A DNA stretch of 64,000 nucleotides from Devosia litorisediminis (GCF_018334155.1 NZ_JAGXTP010000001.1:2542001-2606000); one strand, 5' to 3'; positions 8,970-19,030 are shown, numbered from the stretch's first letter. A program made the numbers and translations. The notes: generated by a model not told the origin, from the sequence alone.

Positions 8970-9923
8970 ATGATCGTCTTTGTGCTGCGCCGCTTCGCCG
9001 GTTTCGCGGCCACGCTGCTGGTTGCGTCCCTGGTGATCTTCTATCTGCTCGACCTGCTGCCAGGCGATCCAGCGCAGTTCATTCTGGGCATCAATGCAAC
9101 CCCTGAATCGGTAGCCCGGCTGCGCGAACAGATGGGGCTGAACGTGCCGGCGCCGGAACGCTTCCTCAGTTGGATATGGGGCATGGTGCAGGGTGATTTC
9201 GGCATGTCCTACACCCAACGCGCACCCGTATCCCAACTGATCTGGGACCGGCTTGGGGTGACCATTCCGCTATCGCTGTCGGCGATGGGACTATCGATGC
9301 TGGTCGGGCTGCCGATGGGAATTCTGGCAGCGCGCAAGCGCGGCAAAGCTCCCGATACCGCCATTATGGTTCTGGCACAAACAGGCATTGCTGTGCCCAG
9401 TTTCTGGTTCGGCATGTTGCTGGTGCTGCTGTTCGCCGTGCACTTACGCTGGCTGCCGCCGGGTGGATTTACACCTTGGCATGAGGATGCCGGCGCGGCG
9501 TTTCGCAGCCTGATCCTGCCGAGCCTGGCGCTGGCGCTACCGCAGGCCTCGATCCTGGCGCGGGTGATGCGCACGGCGCTGGTTGATGTCACTGAGCAGG
9601 ATTTCATTCGTACTGCACGCGCCAAGGGGCTGACCATGGGAGAAGCGGTGTGGCGGCATGGCGTGCGCAATGCACTGCTGCCGGTGCTGACAATTCTGGG
9701 GCTGCAATTCGCCTTCCTGATTGCCGGGACGATCATCGTCGAGAACGTGTTCTACCTGCCCGGACTGGGCAAGCTGCTCTATACCGCGATTTTGGAACGC
9801 GATCTGATACTGGTGCGCGGCGGGACCATTATCCTGATCATTGCGGTTACCCTCACCATGCTGCTGACGGATCTGGCCTATGGGCTGGTCGACCCGCGCC
9901 TGCGCGAAGGAGCGTCGGCATGA
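8970..9923 (+). CDS. Peptide ABC transporter permease (DppB-like)
   Basis: The 317-residue protein has the DppB/OppB plan: N-terminal MIVFVLRRFAGFAATLL, a periplasmic region with GDPAQFILG and GDFGMSYTQRAPVSQLI, then five further membrane spans. The EAA loop region reads DFIRTARAKGLTMGEAVWRHGVRNALLPV. The ATG at 8970 gives the standard family start; an upstream in-frame start would run through the palindromic repeat. It pairs with the next permease, whose start codon overlaps this stop codon. Confidence 0.93.
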   Translation: MIVFVLRRFAGFAATLLVASLVIFYLLDLLPGDPAQFILGINATPESVARLREQMGLNVPAPERFLSWIWGMVQGDFGMSYTQRAPVSQLIWDRLGVTIPLSLSAMGLSMLVGLPMGILAARKRGKAPDTAIMVLAQTGIAVPSFWFGMLLVLLFAVHLRWLPPGGFTPWHEDAGAAFRSLILPSLALALPQASILARVMRTALVDVTEQDFIRTARAKGLTMGEAVWRHGVRNALLPVLTILGLQFAFLIAGTIIVENVFYLPGLGKLLYTAILERDLILVRGGTIILIIAVTLTMLLTDLAYGLVDPRLREGASA

Positions 9924-10759
9924 GGCGGCTTTTTTCCAATCCCAGTCTGGCTATTGGCCTGAGCGCCACACTGGTCTTTGCGCTGATCGGGCTGGTGTCG
10001 CTGGTATGGACCCCCTTCCCCATTGCCGACATCGACATCGGGCGGCGCTTTCTGGGGCCGACGCCGGAGCACTGGCTGGGCACGGACAATCTGGGGCGCG
10101 ACATGGTCTCCCTGCTGATGTCGGGGACGATGACCAGCTTTCTGGTGGCGGCACTGGCGGTTGCCATCGGTACCGGCATTGGCGTGCCGCTGGGCTTGAT
10201 TGCCGCTGCCTGGGGCGGCCCCGTCGAATGGCTGGTGCTGCGGTTCTCCGACTTCATCTTCGCCTTTCCAGCCGTGATCGTGGCCATTCTGATCACCACA
10301 CTGAACGGGCCAGGTGCGATCAATGCAATCATCGCCATCGGCATTTTCAACATTCCGGTGTTTGCCCGGGTGGCGCGCGGCGGCGCGCTGAGCATCGCGA
10401 CACTGGATTTTGTGGCGGCTGGACGGCTGGCGGGGCTGGGCAATATGATGATTGCCTATCGCCATCTGCTGCCCAACATCATGAGCCTGATCATCGTGCA
10501 GGGCACGATCCAGATGTCGCTGGGCATTCTGGCCGAAGCAGGGCTGAGCTATATCGGGCTGGGCACCCAGCCCCCCGAAACCAGCCTGGGGCTGATGCTC
10601 AAGGACGCTCAGGGCATGTTCTTGATCTATCCATGGCTGACTGTGCTGCCAGGCATTGCCATCGTGCTGATCGTGATTGCCCTCAATATTGCTGGCGACG
10701 GCCTGCGCGACGCCATCGACCCGCGCCTGCGACAGGGACAAGACAATGTCCTTGCTTGA
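9920..10759 (+). CDS. Peptide ABC transporter permease (DppC-like)
   Basis: The ATG overlaps the previous TGA (ATGA), which indicates translational coupling. The 279-residue product shows the DppC signature HWLGTDNLGRDMVSLLMSG early on, hydrophobic spans, the EAA loop DFVAAGRLAGLGNMMIAYRHLLPN, and the ending DGLRDAIDPRLRQ. It forms the second membrane subunit of the importer. A longer upstream ORF in this frame overlaps dppB and is not a plausible protein. Confidence 0.93.
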   Translation: MRRLFSNPSLAIGLSATLVFALIGLVSLVWTPFPIADIDIGRRFLGPTPEHWLGTDNLGRDMVSLLMSGTMTSFLVAALAVAIGTGIGVPLGLIAAAWGGPVEWLVLRFSDFIFAFPAVIVAILITTLNGPGAINAIIAIGIFNIPVFARVARGGALSIATLDFVAAGRLAGLGNMMIAYRHLLPNIMSLIIVQGTIQMSLGILAEAGLSYIGLGTQPPETSLGLMLKDAQGMFLIYPWLTVLPGIAIVLIVIALNIAGDGLRDAIDPRLRQGQDNVLA

Positions 10760-12302
10760 GGTATCGGGCCTGTCAGTCCGCTTTGGCGCGACGGCTGCCG
10801 TCGCCGATGTGAGCCTGACGCTGCAGCGGGGCGAACGCTTTGGCATTATTGGTGAGAGCGGCTCAGGCAAGACAATGGCGGCATTAGCCATGACGGGGTT
10901 ACTGCCTGAGGGTGCCGAGTTGGGCGGGTCCATTCTGCTCGACGGGCACCCCCTACCCCGATCCGAGCGCGAGATGGCAAGGCTACGCGGCAAGCGCATC
11001 GGCATGGTATTTCAGGAGCCCATGACGGCGCTGAACCCATTAATGCGCGTGCATGCCCAGATCGCCGAAGCAATCGAGCTGAACCCCAGCGGCATGGCCG
11101 AGGTCGATGTCGGGCATTTGCTGGCAGAGGTGGGGCTGGAACCCAAGCATGGCGAGCGCTTCGCCCACCAGCTTTCGGGCGGTCAGCGCCAGCGGGTGAT
11201 GATCGCCATGGCCCTGGCGAGCCAACCGGACATTCTGATCGCCGATGAGCCGACCTCGGCGCTGGATCTGATTACCCAGCGTGTGGTGCTCGATCTGATC
11301 GCCGAGATCTGCGAGCGCCGACACATGGCGCTGCTGTTCATCAGCCACGATCTCAAAGCCGTCGGCGCGCTGTGTTCGCGGGTGGCGGTGATGCATGACG
11401 GGCGCGTGGTCGAGACCGGGCCGGCCGAGACGGTATTTTCCCATCCGCAGGAGCGTTACACGCAAGCGCTGGTGGCCGCCTCGCAATTCAAGATGCCCGC
11501 GGTCACACGCGAACCCGGCGGGGCGCCGCTTCTGGCTGTCGATAATCTCACCCGGGAATATCGACATGGTGGTGGGTTGTTTCGTCCCCGCAAATCGGTA
11601 CGCGCTGTCAATAGCGCCAGCCTGAGCATCGGTACGGGTGAATGTCTCGCGCTGGTGGGCCCATCGGGTTGCGGCAAGACCACGCTGGCCAAGATCATTG
11701 TGGGGCTCGATAGCGCGACGAGCGGCGAAATTGCCTTGGAGGGCCAGCGCTATCACGGCAAGGATTTGCCTGGCAGCCTGCGCCGCGATGTGTCGCTGGT
11801 GTTCCAGGACCCGTTCGGCAGTTTCAATCCGCGGATGACGATCGGGGCGTCGCTGGCCGAACCCCTGCGGCTTGAGCCGGACCTGCAGGCCGAAGCTATC
11901 CCGGCCCGACTGCAAACAGCCATCGAAGCCGTCGGGCTGACAGTTGAGATGCTTGAGCGTTACCCGCACGAGTTTTCAGGCGGGCAGCGGCAGCGACTGG
12001 CCATCGCCCGGGCGCTGGTAACTCGCCCCAAGCTAGTGGTGCTCGACGAGCCTGTATCGGCCCTGGACATGTCGGTGCGGGGCGAGGTTCTGGGCTTGCT
12101 GGTGCGGCTGCAGGCGGAGTTCGGGCTGACCTATCTGATCATCAGCCATGATCTGGACATGGTGGCCGCCATGGCCGACCGCGTGCTGGTGATGGAAGCA
12201 GGGCAGATTATCGAAGAAGGTGCGCCCGGCGCGATCTTTGCCAATCCCCAACACAATCTGACGCGCGCGCTGGTCGCCGCGCGATTGCCCGAAGTGGTTT
12301 AG
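10746..12302 (+). CDS. Peptide ABC transporter ATPase, DppD-DppF fusion
   Basis: The 518-residue protein contains two complete ATPase domains. The first has Walker A GESGSGKT, signature [16 protein letters not shown] and Walker [13 protein letters not shown]. The second has [23 protein letters not shown] and [12 protein letters not shown]. It powers the peptide importer from the cytoplasmic face. Fused D-F ATPases are common in this family. The start at 10746 lies inside the end of the permease gene. A strong hairpin follows the stop codon. Confidence 0.95.
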   Translation: MSLLEVSGLSVRFGATAAVADVSLTLQRGERFGIIGESGSGKTMAALAMTGLLPEGAELGGSILLDGHPLPRSEREMARLRGKRIGMVFQEPMTALNPLMRVHAQIAEAIELNPSGMAEVDVGHLLAEVGLEPKHGERFAHQLSGGQRQRVMIAMALASQPDILIADEPTSALDLITQRVVLDLIAEICERRHMALLFISHDLKAVGALCSRVAVMHDGRVVETGPAETVFSHPQERYTQALVAASQFKMPAVTREPGGAPLLAVDNLTREYRHGGGLFRPRKSVRAVNSASLSIGTGECLALVGPSGCGKTTLAKIIVGLDSATSGEIALEGQRYHGKDLPGSLRRDVSLVFQDPFGSFNPRMTIGASLAEPLRLEPDLQAEAIPARLQTAIEAVGLTVEMLERYPHEFSGGQRQRLAIARALVTRPKLVVLDEPVSALDMSVRGEVLGLLVRLQAEFGLTYLIISHDLDMVAAMADRVLVMEAGQIIEEGAPGAIFANPQHNLTRALVAARLPEVV

Positions 12303-12327
12303 GGCACGGCGCCTGTAGCGCCGTGCC
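12303..12327. terminator. Bidirectional hairpin terminator between convergent genes
   Basis: GGCACGGCGC and GCGCCGTGCC form a perfect 10-bp stem with a 5-base loop, directly between the ends of the ABC ATPase gene (plus) and the alpha-glucosidase gene (minus). No clear U-run follows on either strand, so termination is inferred from position and stem strength. Confidence 0.7.
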
Positions 12328-12336
12328 AAAGCGTCT

Positions 12337-14007
12337 TCAGAGCGTGCCGATATAGGCGCCGAACGGCTCCAGATCGATTTCACCGTCGATGGATGCAGCG
12401 TTCACGCCGGGGCAACCCGCATCATGGGGCAACATGCCGGCAGGCAGGCGATAGGCCGCTGCGGATTCGCCCATATTGAACACGCAGACCAGCCGCTCAT
12501 CGCCATGCTGGCGGATAAAAGCCAGGACATCGCCCTCGACCGGCAGCAGTTCAATTGAGCCCTTGGCCAGCGCTGGATGCGCCTGACGGAAGACGAGCAT
12601 GGCCCGGTAATATTCCAGAACCGAGCCCTCGACGCCGTGCTGGGTATCGACAGCGTGGATCAAGTGCTCGGCCGGCACCGGCAGCCAGGTCCGGTTGGCG
12701 GTCGAGAAGGCACCGTTGTGGGCGTGAGACTGCCAGACCATGGGCGTGCGGCAGCCATCGCGGCCCTTGAACTCGGGCCAGAATTCTATGCCATAGGGAT
12801 CGACCAGATCGGCATAGGATAGTTCGGCTTCCTTGAGCCCGAGCTCTTCGCCTTGATAGAGGCAGACCGAACCACGCATGGACATGATCAGCGTAGCGGC
12901 CAGACGGGTAAAGGCTTCTTCCTGACCGTGGGCGCTCCATCGGCTGACATGGCGCACCACGTCGTGGTTGGAGAAAGCCAGGCAGATCCAGCCATCTGGC
13001 GCCTTGGCCTCGGTTTCCTCAATGGCCTTGTGGAAGTGGCTGGCCGAAAAATCGCCGCCGAGATAATCGAAGGTATAGGCCATGTGCAGCAGATCATCGC
13101 CCGAGGTGTACTGGGCCATCAGCTCTAGCTGGTGCTGGCTGTCGCCAATTTCACCAACCGTGGTGCGGCCGGGATATTCGTCGAGCAAGGCGCGCAGTCG
13201 GCGAAGGAATGCCAGATTTTCCGGGCGCGACTTGTCGTAGACATGCTCCTGGAAATTATAGGGGTTCACGGCAGGCGCGGTGGAGGCATTGAAATCCTCC
13301 GCCTTGACCACCGGATTGTCCTCAAATCCGAGCGAGCAGAAGTAGAAGTTCACCGTATCGAGGCGGAAGCCATCGACGCCGCGCTCGAGCCAGAAGCGCA
13401 TTTCGCCCAGCAGGGCTTCCTGTACATCGGGGTTGTGGAAGTTCAAATCGGGCTGCTGCACCAGGAAATTGTGCAGGTAGTACTGCATGCGACGGCTGTC
13501 CCAATGCCAGGCCGAACCACCAAAGATGGAGAGCCAGTTATTGGGCGGGGTACCATCGGGCTTGGGGTCGGCCCAGACATACCAATCGGCCTTGTCATTG
13601 GTACGCGACAGCCGGCTTTCGGAGAACCAGGCGTGCTTGTCCGAGGAGTGCGAGATCACCTGATCGATGATGACCTTGAGGCCCAGCGAGTGGGCCTTCT
13701 GCACCAGATGATCGAAATCCTCGAGCGTGCCAAAACTGGGATCGATGTCTCGATAGTTGGAGACGTCGTAGCCAAAGTCGCGCATGGGCGAGGTGAACAC
13801 TGGCGAGAGCCAGATGGCGTCCACGCCCAGATCGGCGACATAGTCGAGGCGGCTGGTGATACCCACCAGATCGCCAATGCCGTCGCCGTCCTGGTCCTGG
13901 AACGAGCGCGGATAGATCTGATAGATGACCGCGCCGCGCCACCAATCCTTATCGATCGGGGCGTCCTGGGTGTTTCTGGGCGAGGTCATCAGGGGACTGG
14001 CAGTCAT
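12337..14007 (-). CDS. Alpha-glucosidase / oligo-1,6-glucosidase, glycoside hydrolase family 13
   Basis: The 556-residue GH13 enzyme opens with DWWRGAVIYQIYPRSFQDQDGDGIGDL and carries the family's catalytic elements: nucleophile Asp in GFRLDTVNF, acid/base Glu in TTVGEIGDSQ and the transition-state Asp in FSNHDVV. There is no signal peptide, so it probably cleaves imported malto- or isomalto-oligosaccharides or sucrose isomers in the cytoplasm. It is transcribed with the beta-glucosidase upstream (66-base gap). A second GH13 gene lies at 25914-27557. MTSPRNTQ, six codons in, is an alternative start. Confidence 0.93.
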   Translation of the reverse strand: MTASPLMTSPRNTQDAPIDKDWWRGAVIYQIYPRSFQDQDGDGIGDLVGITSRLDYVADLGVDAIWLSPVFTSPMRDFGYDVSNYRDIDPSFGTLEDFDHLVQKAHSLGLKVIIDQVISHSSDKHAWFSESRLSRTNDKADWYVWADPKPDGTPPNNWLSIFGGSAWHWDSRRMQYYLHNFLVQQPDLNFHNPDVQEALLGEMRFWLERGVDGFRLDTVNFYFCSLGFEDNPVVKAEDFNASTAPAVNPYNFQEHVYDKSRPENLAFLRRLRALLDEYPGRTTVGEIGDSQHQLELMAQYTSGDDLLHMAYTFDYLGGDFSASHFHKAIEETEAKAPDGWICLAFSNHDVVRHVSRWSAHGQEEAFTRLAATLIMSMRGSVCLYQGEELGLKEAELSYADLVDPYGIEFWPEFKGRDGCRTPMVWQSHAHNGAFSTANRTWLPVPAEHLIHAVDTQHGVEGSVLEYYRAMLVFRQAHPALAKGSIELLPVEGDVLAFIRQHGDERLVCVFNMGESAAAYRLPAGMLPHDAGCPGVNAASIDGEIDLEPFGAYIGTL

Positions 14008-14073
14008 GGGGCGCTCCGGATCGGCGTTTGAAACCCACCCTTAGCACCACCATTGTTCGCCTGAAAGGCCGCC

Positions 14074-15387
14074 TTACCGGGTGTTGTGCAGCAATCCCTG
14101 AAACGCATGGTAGCTGGACTTGGGCGTGCGCTGCTGGGTCTCGTAGTCCACATGGACAATGCCAAAGCGCTTGTTATAGCCCTCGGCCCATTCGTAATTG
14201 TCGAGCAGTGACCAGGCGAAATAGCCCCGAACATCAGCGCCCTGACTGCGGGCGTTCAGCACGGCCTTGAGGTGTTCCTCATAGTAGCTCACACGGCGCG
14301 GATCATCATTGCCCTCGGCCTCGGCCATGCCGTTCTCGGTAACGTAAATGGGCAGTTTGGTGTACTCATTGGAGACCCGCACCAGCAGGTCGGAGAGGCC
14401 CTTGGGGTAAATTTCCCAACCGATATCGGTCTTTTCGAGCGGGCCCTTGACCTGCTCGGCCGGCACGCCGGGCGTGCTGGAGGCCTGGTAGAGGCCACGG
14501 GTGTAATAGTTGATACCCAGCCAATCGAGCGGCCGCGAGACCACAGCCATATCGTCCTGGTAATTGGCGGGGAGATGCTCGCCGAGCCAATCGGTCATCC
14601 GCTCAGGGTACTGCCCCTTGAGCACACCGCCGAGATACCATCGATTGAAGACTGCGTCGCCGAAATCGGCAGCAGCGATATCCTCAGGCTTGTCAGAGGC
14701 GGCTTCGGCCTTTTCGAGATTGAGCACGATGCCAAGGTTCTTGGCACCATTGGCGCGCAAGGCATCAATGGCCGTGCCGTGGGCGTAAAGCACATGGTGC
14801 ATGGCACGTGCGGCAGCGCGCTTGTCACGATAGCCTGGTGCATGCACACCCAGATAGTGGCTGAGGAAAGCAACGCACCAGGGTTCATTGATGGTGGCAG
14901 TGGCTTCAAGCCGGTCACCGAACTTCTGGGCGATCAGGGCAGCATAGTCAGCAAACCAGCCGGCAATGTCGCGGTTCATCCAGCCGCCCCTGTCCTGCAA
15001 GGCCGATGGCAGATCCCAGTGATAAAGCGTTGCATAGGGCTTGATGCCACGCTCAAGCATGCCGTCGACGAGGCGATCGTAATAATCGAGACCGGCCTGA
15101 TTGACGGCGCCCGTGCCCTCGGGGATCAGGCGCGGCCACGAAAAGGAGAAGCGATAGGCGTCAAAGCCGCCATCGCGGATGAGATCAAGATCCTGCGGCC
15201 ACAACTCATAGTGGTTGCAGGCCACAACGCCGGTATCGCCATTGTGCACATTGCCGGGGGTGGAAGAGAAGCTGTCCCAGATTGATGGGCCGCGTCCATC
15301 GCGCTGGCCACCTTCAATCTGATAGGCCGCAGTGGCGACACCAAAGGTGAACTGGGGACCGAAGTCCTTGCGGTCAATCGAGAACAT
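14074..15387 (-). CDS. bglA: Beta-glucosidase, glycoside hydrolase family 1
   Basis: At 437 residues this is a typical bacterial GH1 enzyme. It starts FGPQFTFGVATAAYQIEGG, has acid/base Glu in ATINEPWC and nucleophile Glu in IYVTENGMAE, and ends with GYFAWSLLDNYEWAEGYNKRFG. Without a signal peptide, it is expected to hydrolyse beta-glucosides such as cellobiose inside the cell. The alpha-glucosidase follows in the same direction, forming a small glucoside-degradation unit. The gene name is by family only. Confidence 0.95.
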   Translation of the reverse strand: MFSIDRKDFGPQFTFGVATAAYQIEGGQRDGRGPSIWDSFSSTPGNVHNGDTGVVACNHYELWPQDLDLIRDGGFDAYRFSFSWPRLIPEGTGAVNQAGLDYYDRLVDGMLERGIKPYATLYHWDLPSALQDRGGWMNRDIAGWFADYAALIAQKFGDRLEATATINEPWCVAFLSHYLGVHAPGYRDKRAAARAMHHVLYAHGTAIDALRANGAKNLGIVLNLEKAEAASDKPEDIAAADFGDAVFNRWYLGGVLKGQYPERMTDWLGEHLPANYQDDMAVVSRPLDWLGINYYTRGLYQASSTPGVPAEQVKGPLEKTDIGWEIYPKGLSDLLVRVSNEYTKLPIYVTENGMAEAEGNDDPRRVSYYEEHLKAVLNARSQGADVRGYFAWSLLDNYEWAEGYNKRFGIVHVDYETQQRTPKSSYHAFQGLLHNTR

Positions 15388-15484
15388 TTACCCTCCTCTG
15401 CGGCGATGGACGCCTTGTTTGTTACAAGGCGATAGCGCAGATGGAATGACTATGCAATCGATTGCAGCGGGCTTTTTGCGCCGA

Positions 15485-15757
15485 TTAGCGGTACCACTTG
15501 GCGGGTTCTGCCTTGGCCTTGGCTTCGACGGCCATGCGGGTGCGAATGAGCTGCGCGGTCAGGTTCGACTGATTGGCGCTGACCTGCGCGAGCGAGTTGG
15601 CCAGCGTATTGCGCAGATTATCTGACGAATAGAGGGTTTTCTGGGCGGCTTCCCGCCGCGCCTCGGAACGGGCCTCACGCAATTCGGCTGCATCCCGCTG
15701 CTTCTGTCTGTGCATCAGAATCGTGTCGTACCGGCTATTGGTCGCGTAAATCGCCAT
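15485..15757 (-). CDS. Small charged coiled-coil-like protein of unknown function
   Basis: The predicted protein has 90 residues. The middle (RQKQRDAAELREARSEARREAAQKTL) is rich in Arg, Glu and Ala and likely helical, followed by SSDNLRNTLANSLAQVSANQSNLTAQL. There is no signal peptide or membrane span. I do not recognise a family. It stands between bglA and the Mrp ATPase gene in the same direction with its own gaps, and no other frame in the interval offers a better gene. Confidence 0.6.
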   Translation of the reverse strand: MAIYATNSRYDTILMHRQKQRDAAELREARSEARREAAQKTLYSSDNLRNTLANSLAQVSANQSNLTAQLIRTRMAVEAKAKAEPAKWYR

Positions 15758-15792
15758 GCGATGGATTCTGCGCCCAGATTCCTAACAAGTCG

Positions 15793-16866
15793 CTAACGCG
15801 TCTCGGCAGGAAACTGTGCCAGAACACGTTGGGCGATAGCGCGGTAGGCCTGTGCCTCGGGCCCGTCAGGCGCAGATGCCATGGGTGGCGTGCCCGCGTC
15901 TGAGCCTTCACGGATCGACATGACCAGCGGGATGGCGCCCAGAAAGTCCATGTCGAGATCAGCGGCGGCCTGTTCGGCACCGCCAGACCCAAAAATATCG
16001 TAGCGGGTGCCGGTATCGGGGGCGATGAAGTAGCTCATGTTTTCGACCAGACCGAGCAGCGGTACATTGAGCCGGCGCAGCATGTCGATGGCCTTGCGGG
16101 CGTCGATCAGCGCGAGGTCCTGCGGCGTGGACACGATCACCACACCATCGACCACCGCCTGCTGGAATAGCGAGATATGGATATCACCCGTGCCCGGCGG
16201 CAGGTCGATGACCAGGACATCGAGATCGCCCCAATCGGTCTCGCGCAACAACTGGCGCAGTGCCGAGGTGGCCATGGGGCCGCGCCAGACGACCGCCTGA
16301 TCTTTGGTCAGCATGGAGCCAATCGACATAATCTTGAGCCCCAACGCCTCGTGCGGGGCAAAGATGCCGTCCTCGCGCAGGGCAGTCTGCCCTTCAAGCG
16401 CCAGAAGCTTGGGAATGGAGGGGCCGTACAGATCGGCGTCGAGAACGCCAACGCTGAGCCCCTGCGCTTGCAGCGCCAGCGCGACATTGACCGCTGTCGT
16501 GGACTTGCCGACGCCGCCTTTGCCGGAACCGACGGCGATGATGCGCTTGATGCCGGGAACCGGCGTCTTGCCGGGGGGAACGGGTTTGCCGTGCGAGAAG
16601 CTGGGCGCTGCCGAAGCCTTGCCGCCGGTGAGCGAGACCATGATCTTGCGGGTCCCGGCGGCGGACTGGGCGGCCAGTTGCGCGGCTTCGCGGGCGGGAC
16701 CGAATGCGGCCTCCATGCCCGGCGCGACAGCGATGGCAAAGGCAACAGCCGACGGGGTGACGATGATTTCGGAGAGACCGGCATAGCTCGCCAGATCACC
16801 GCCGCCCGGTATTTCGACAGCGGCGAGCGCAGTTTTGATGGCAGCAGCGAGTTCGGTATCGGCCAT
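15793..16866 (-). CDS. apbC: Mrp/ApbC-type Fe-S cluster carrier ATPase
   Basis: The 357-residue protein has an N-terminal DUF59/MIP18-like region (~1-75), a Pro/Gly-rich linker, then a P-loop ATPase of the Mrp/NBP35 family. The deviant Walker A GSGKGGVGKST is seen at ~113, with DADLYGPSIPKLL, DLPPGTGDIHISL and VSTPQDLALIDARKA later. The family binds and transfers [4Fe-4S] clusters to apoproteins in the cytosol. The family's usual CxxC pair near the C-terminus is not visible: the region after VENMSYF reads IAPDTGTRYDIFGSGG, as in some alphaproteobacterial members. Confidence 0.92.
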   Translation of the reverse strand: MADTELAAAIKTALAAVEIPGGGDLASYAGLSEIIVTPSAVAFAIAVAPGMEAAFGPAREAAQLAAQSAAGTRKIMVSLTGGKASAAPSFSHGKPVPPGKTPVPGIKRIIAVGSGKGGVGKSTTAVNVALALQAQGLSVGVLDADLYGPSIPKLLALEGQTALREDGIFAPHEALGLKIMSIGSMLTKDQAVVWRGPMATSALRQLLRETDWGDLDVLVIDLPPGTGDIHISLFQQAVVDGVVIVSTPQDLALIDARKAIDMLRRLNVPLLGLVENMSYFIAPDTGTRYDIFGSGGAEQAAADLDMDFLGAIPLVMSIREGSDAGTPPMASAPDGPEAQAYRAIAQRVLAQFPAETR

Positions 16867-16913
16867 GGGTAGGTTTGGCGCGCGCCAAAAGGCTGCGCAT
16901 CTCCAATGTCATT

Positions 16914-17009
16914 CCGGCGCAGGCCGAAATCCATCCTGAGAATTACTCCCGCACACCCATTTCAGGATGGACCCCGGCCTGCGCCGGGGTGACACCGCGT
17001 GTGCGGGAG
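16914..17009. repeat. Interleaved palindromic intergenic element
   Basis: Four arms occur in the order A-B-A'-B'. A (16914-16939, CCGGCGCAGGCC...CCATCCTGA) pairs with A' (16962-16987), and B (CTCCCGCACAC, 16946-16956) pairs with B' (GTGTGCGGGAG, 16999-17009). The outer arms resemble the dispersed palindromes common between genes in Rhizobiales. The interleaving allows either a pseudoknot or two exclusive hairpins. It lies between the apbC start and the end of the upstream aldolase gene. Confidence 0.85.
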
Positions 17010-17018
17010 CATTGTCGG

Positions 17019-17672
17019 CTAGAGGATGGACTGGCCGGTGGCCTTCCAATCCTTGAGGAAGCCTTCGATACCCGCATTGGTCAGCGGGTGATCGGCCAGC
17101 TTGCGGATGACCGCAGGCGGGATGGTGGCAACGTCCGAACCGGCCAGCGCGACCTGGGTCACGTGGTTTGGCGAACGGATCGAGGCGGCCAGGATCTGGG
17201 TCTCGAAACCGTAATTGTCGTAGATCTGACGGATGTTTTCGATCAGCTCAACGCCATCAAGATTGATGTCATCAAGGCGCCCCAGGAAGGGCGAGATGTA
17301 GGTGGCGCCAACCTTGGCGGCCAGCAGGGCCTGATTGGCCGAGAAGCACAGGGTAACGTTGGTCTTGATACCCTTGTCGAAGAAGTACTTGGTGGCCTTG
17401 AGGCCATTGAGCGTCAGCGGCAGCTTGATCACGACGTTGTCGGCAATCTTGGCCAGGTGTTCGCCTTCAGCGATCATGCCCTCATATTCGAGCGAGGCAA
17501 CTTCAGCCGAAACCGGACCGGGCACCAGATCGCAGATTTCCTTGATGACTTCCTTGAAGTCACGGCCGGACTTGGCGATCAGCGATGGATTGGTGGTGAC
17601 GCCATCGAGGAGACCGGTCGCATAGAGCTCCTTGATGTCCTTGATTTCCGCAGTATCGACGAAGAACTTCAT
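17019..17672 (-). CDS. fsa: Transaldolase-like protein / fructose-6-phosphate aldolase
   Basis: The 217-residue protein is of the short transaldolase type. It starts [16 protein letters not shown] and contains [16 protein letters not shown], the Schiff-base lysine in [15 protein letters not shown], and [29 protein letters not shown]. The family interconverts fructose 6-phosphate, dihydroxyacetone or erythrose 4-phosphate with glyceraldehyde 3-phosphate; transaldolase and aldolase activities are hard to tell apart by sequence. GGAGGG precedes the ATG. Confidence 0.92.
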   Translation of the reverse strand: MKFFVDTAEIKDIKELYATGLLDGVTTNPSLIAKSGRDFKEVIKEICDLVPGPVSAEVASLEYEGMIAEGEHLAKIADNVVIKLPLTLNGLKATKYFFDKGIKTNVTLCFSANQALLAAKVGATYISPFLGRLDDINLDGVELIENIRQIYDNYGFETQILAASIRSPNHVTQVALAGSDVATIPPAVIRKLADHPLTNAGIEGFLKDWKATGQSIL

Positions 17673-17757
17673 GGTTCCCTCCTAGTTGTCTTCAGACACG
17701 CCCAATGGGCAAAAGATGTAGCACGGCAATGGTTTGCCGCAAGGCCAAAGGCCGGTG

Positions 17758-18942
17758 CTATTTGATGGCCGCCAGCAAGGCATCGGCGAGATCGTCAACG
17801 CGATCCTCGGGGATGCCGGCGACATTGATGCGACTATCGCCAATCATATAGACGCCGTTGGCGGCTTTTAGATGTTCAACGACAGCATTTTCGAGCCCAA
17901 GCAGCGAGAACATGCCGCGATGGGCGGCGATGAAATCGAAATCAGCCGAGTTGGACTTGGTGCGAATGGCTTCGCTGAGCTTCTCGCGCAGGCGGATCAT
18001 GCGGTTGCGCATGGCTTCAAGCTCGACTTCCCACTCGGCGCGCAGTTCGGCGTCCTCAAGGATGGTGCGGATGATTTCGGCGCCATGATCGGGTGGCTGC
18101 GAATAGGAACCGCGAATGATGTTGAGCAGCTGTGACTGCGCAATATCAGCCTGAGCGGCATCGCGGGCGATCAGAATGGCGGCGCCGATACGTTCGCGAT
18201 AGAGGCCGAAATTCTTCGAACCCGAGAAGGCGATCAGGGCTTCAGGCACCGAGGCAATGACCTTGAGCGTGCCATAGGCGTCTGCCGCCAGACCATCGCC
18301 AAAGCCAAGATAGGCCAGATCGATGAACGGCAGCGCGCCGGTTTTGGCGAGGCTCGCCGCGACCTGATCCCACTGGGCATTGGTCAGATTGGCACCGGTA
18401 GGATTGTGGCAGCAACCGTGCAGCAGGACGACATCGTCCTTGCCCAGACCGTCGAGCGTGGCGAGCATCTGCTCGAAGCGCACGCCGCGGGTTTCGGTAT
18501 CGAAATAGGGGTAGGTCTTGACCGTCAGGCCCGCGCCCAGGGCAATCGGGTTGTGATTGGGCCATGTTGGATCGGAAACCCAGATGGTGGCCCCGGGACG
18601 GGCGCGATTGACCAGTTGCATCAGCACCCAGAGCGAACCGGTGCCGCCGGGGGCCTGGGCGATGCGGACGCGGCTGCGGTCCAGCGTATCGCCAAGCACC
18701 AGATCGAGCACGGCGGCGCCAAAGCCCTTATTGCCGGCAATGCCGAGATAGGTCTTGGTCTTGCCCTGCGCGAGGATGCGTTCCTCGGCCTTTTTCACCG
18801 ATGACAGGATGGGGGTAACACCCGCCTCGTCTTTGTAAACGCCGACGCCAAGGTCGATCTTGGTGGGACGCGGATCGGCCGCGTATTCGCCCATGAGCGC
18901 CAGAATCTTGTCGCCGGGGGCCTTGGTGAGGGTCTCGAACAT
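17758..18942 (-). CDS. tyrB: Aromatic-amino-acid / aspartate aminotransferase, class I
   Basis: The 394-residue protein matches the AspC/TyrB subfamily from end to end. It begins MFETLTKAPGDKILALM and has KIDLGVGVYKDEAG. The PLP lysine lies in FSGSKNFGLYRERIGA, with GCCHNPTGANLTNAQW and the substrate-carboxylate region SRINVAGI near the end. It transfers amino groups between aspartate or aromatic amino acids and 2-oxoglutarate. Substrate preference is not determined by these motifs. Confidence 0.93.
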   Translation of the reverse strand: MFETLTKAPGDKILALMGEYAADPRPTKIDLGVGVYKDEAGVTPILSSVKKAEERILAQGKTKTYLGIAGNKGFGAAVLDLVLGDTLDRSRVRIAQAPGGTGSLWVLMQLVNRARPGATIWVSDPTWPNHNPIALGAGLTVKTYPYFDTETRGVRFEQMLATLDGLGKDDVVLLHGCCHNPTGANLTNAQWDQVAASLAKTGALPFIDLAYLGFGDGLAADAYGTLKVIASVPEALIAFSGSKNFGLYRERIGAAILIARDAAQADIAQSQLLNIIRGSYSQPPDHGAEIIRTILEDAELRAEWEVELEAMRNRMIRLREKLSEAIRTKSNSADFDFIAAHRGMFSLLGLENAVVEHLKAANGVYMIGDSRINVAGIPEDRVDDLADALLAAIK

Positions 18943-19030
18943 GATGAGGAGTCGTTCCGGTGGAAAGGCAAGGTCTTTATAGGCGGCGGGGAGATTATTG
19001 CAATTGGCAGCACGCTAGTGCGCAAGGCCC

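Noticed and set aside
13132-14031. 299-residue plus-strand ORF
   Set aside because: It is an antisense shadow of the GH13 gene, which has intact motifs on the minus strand.
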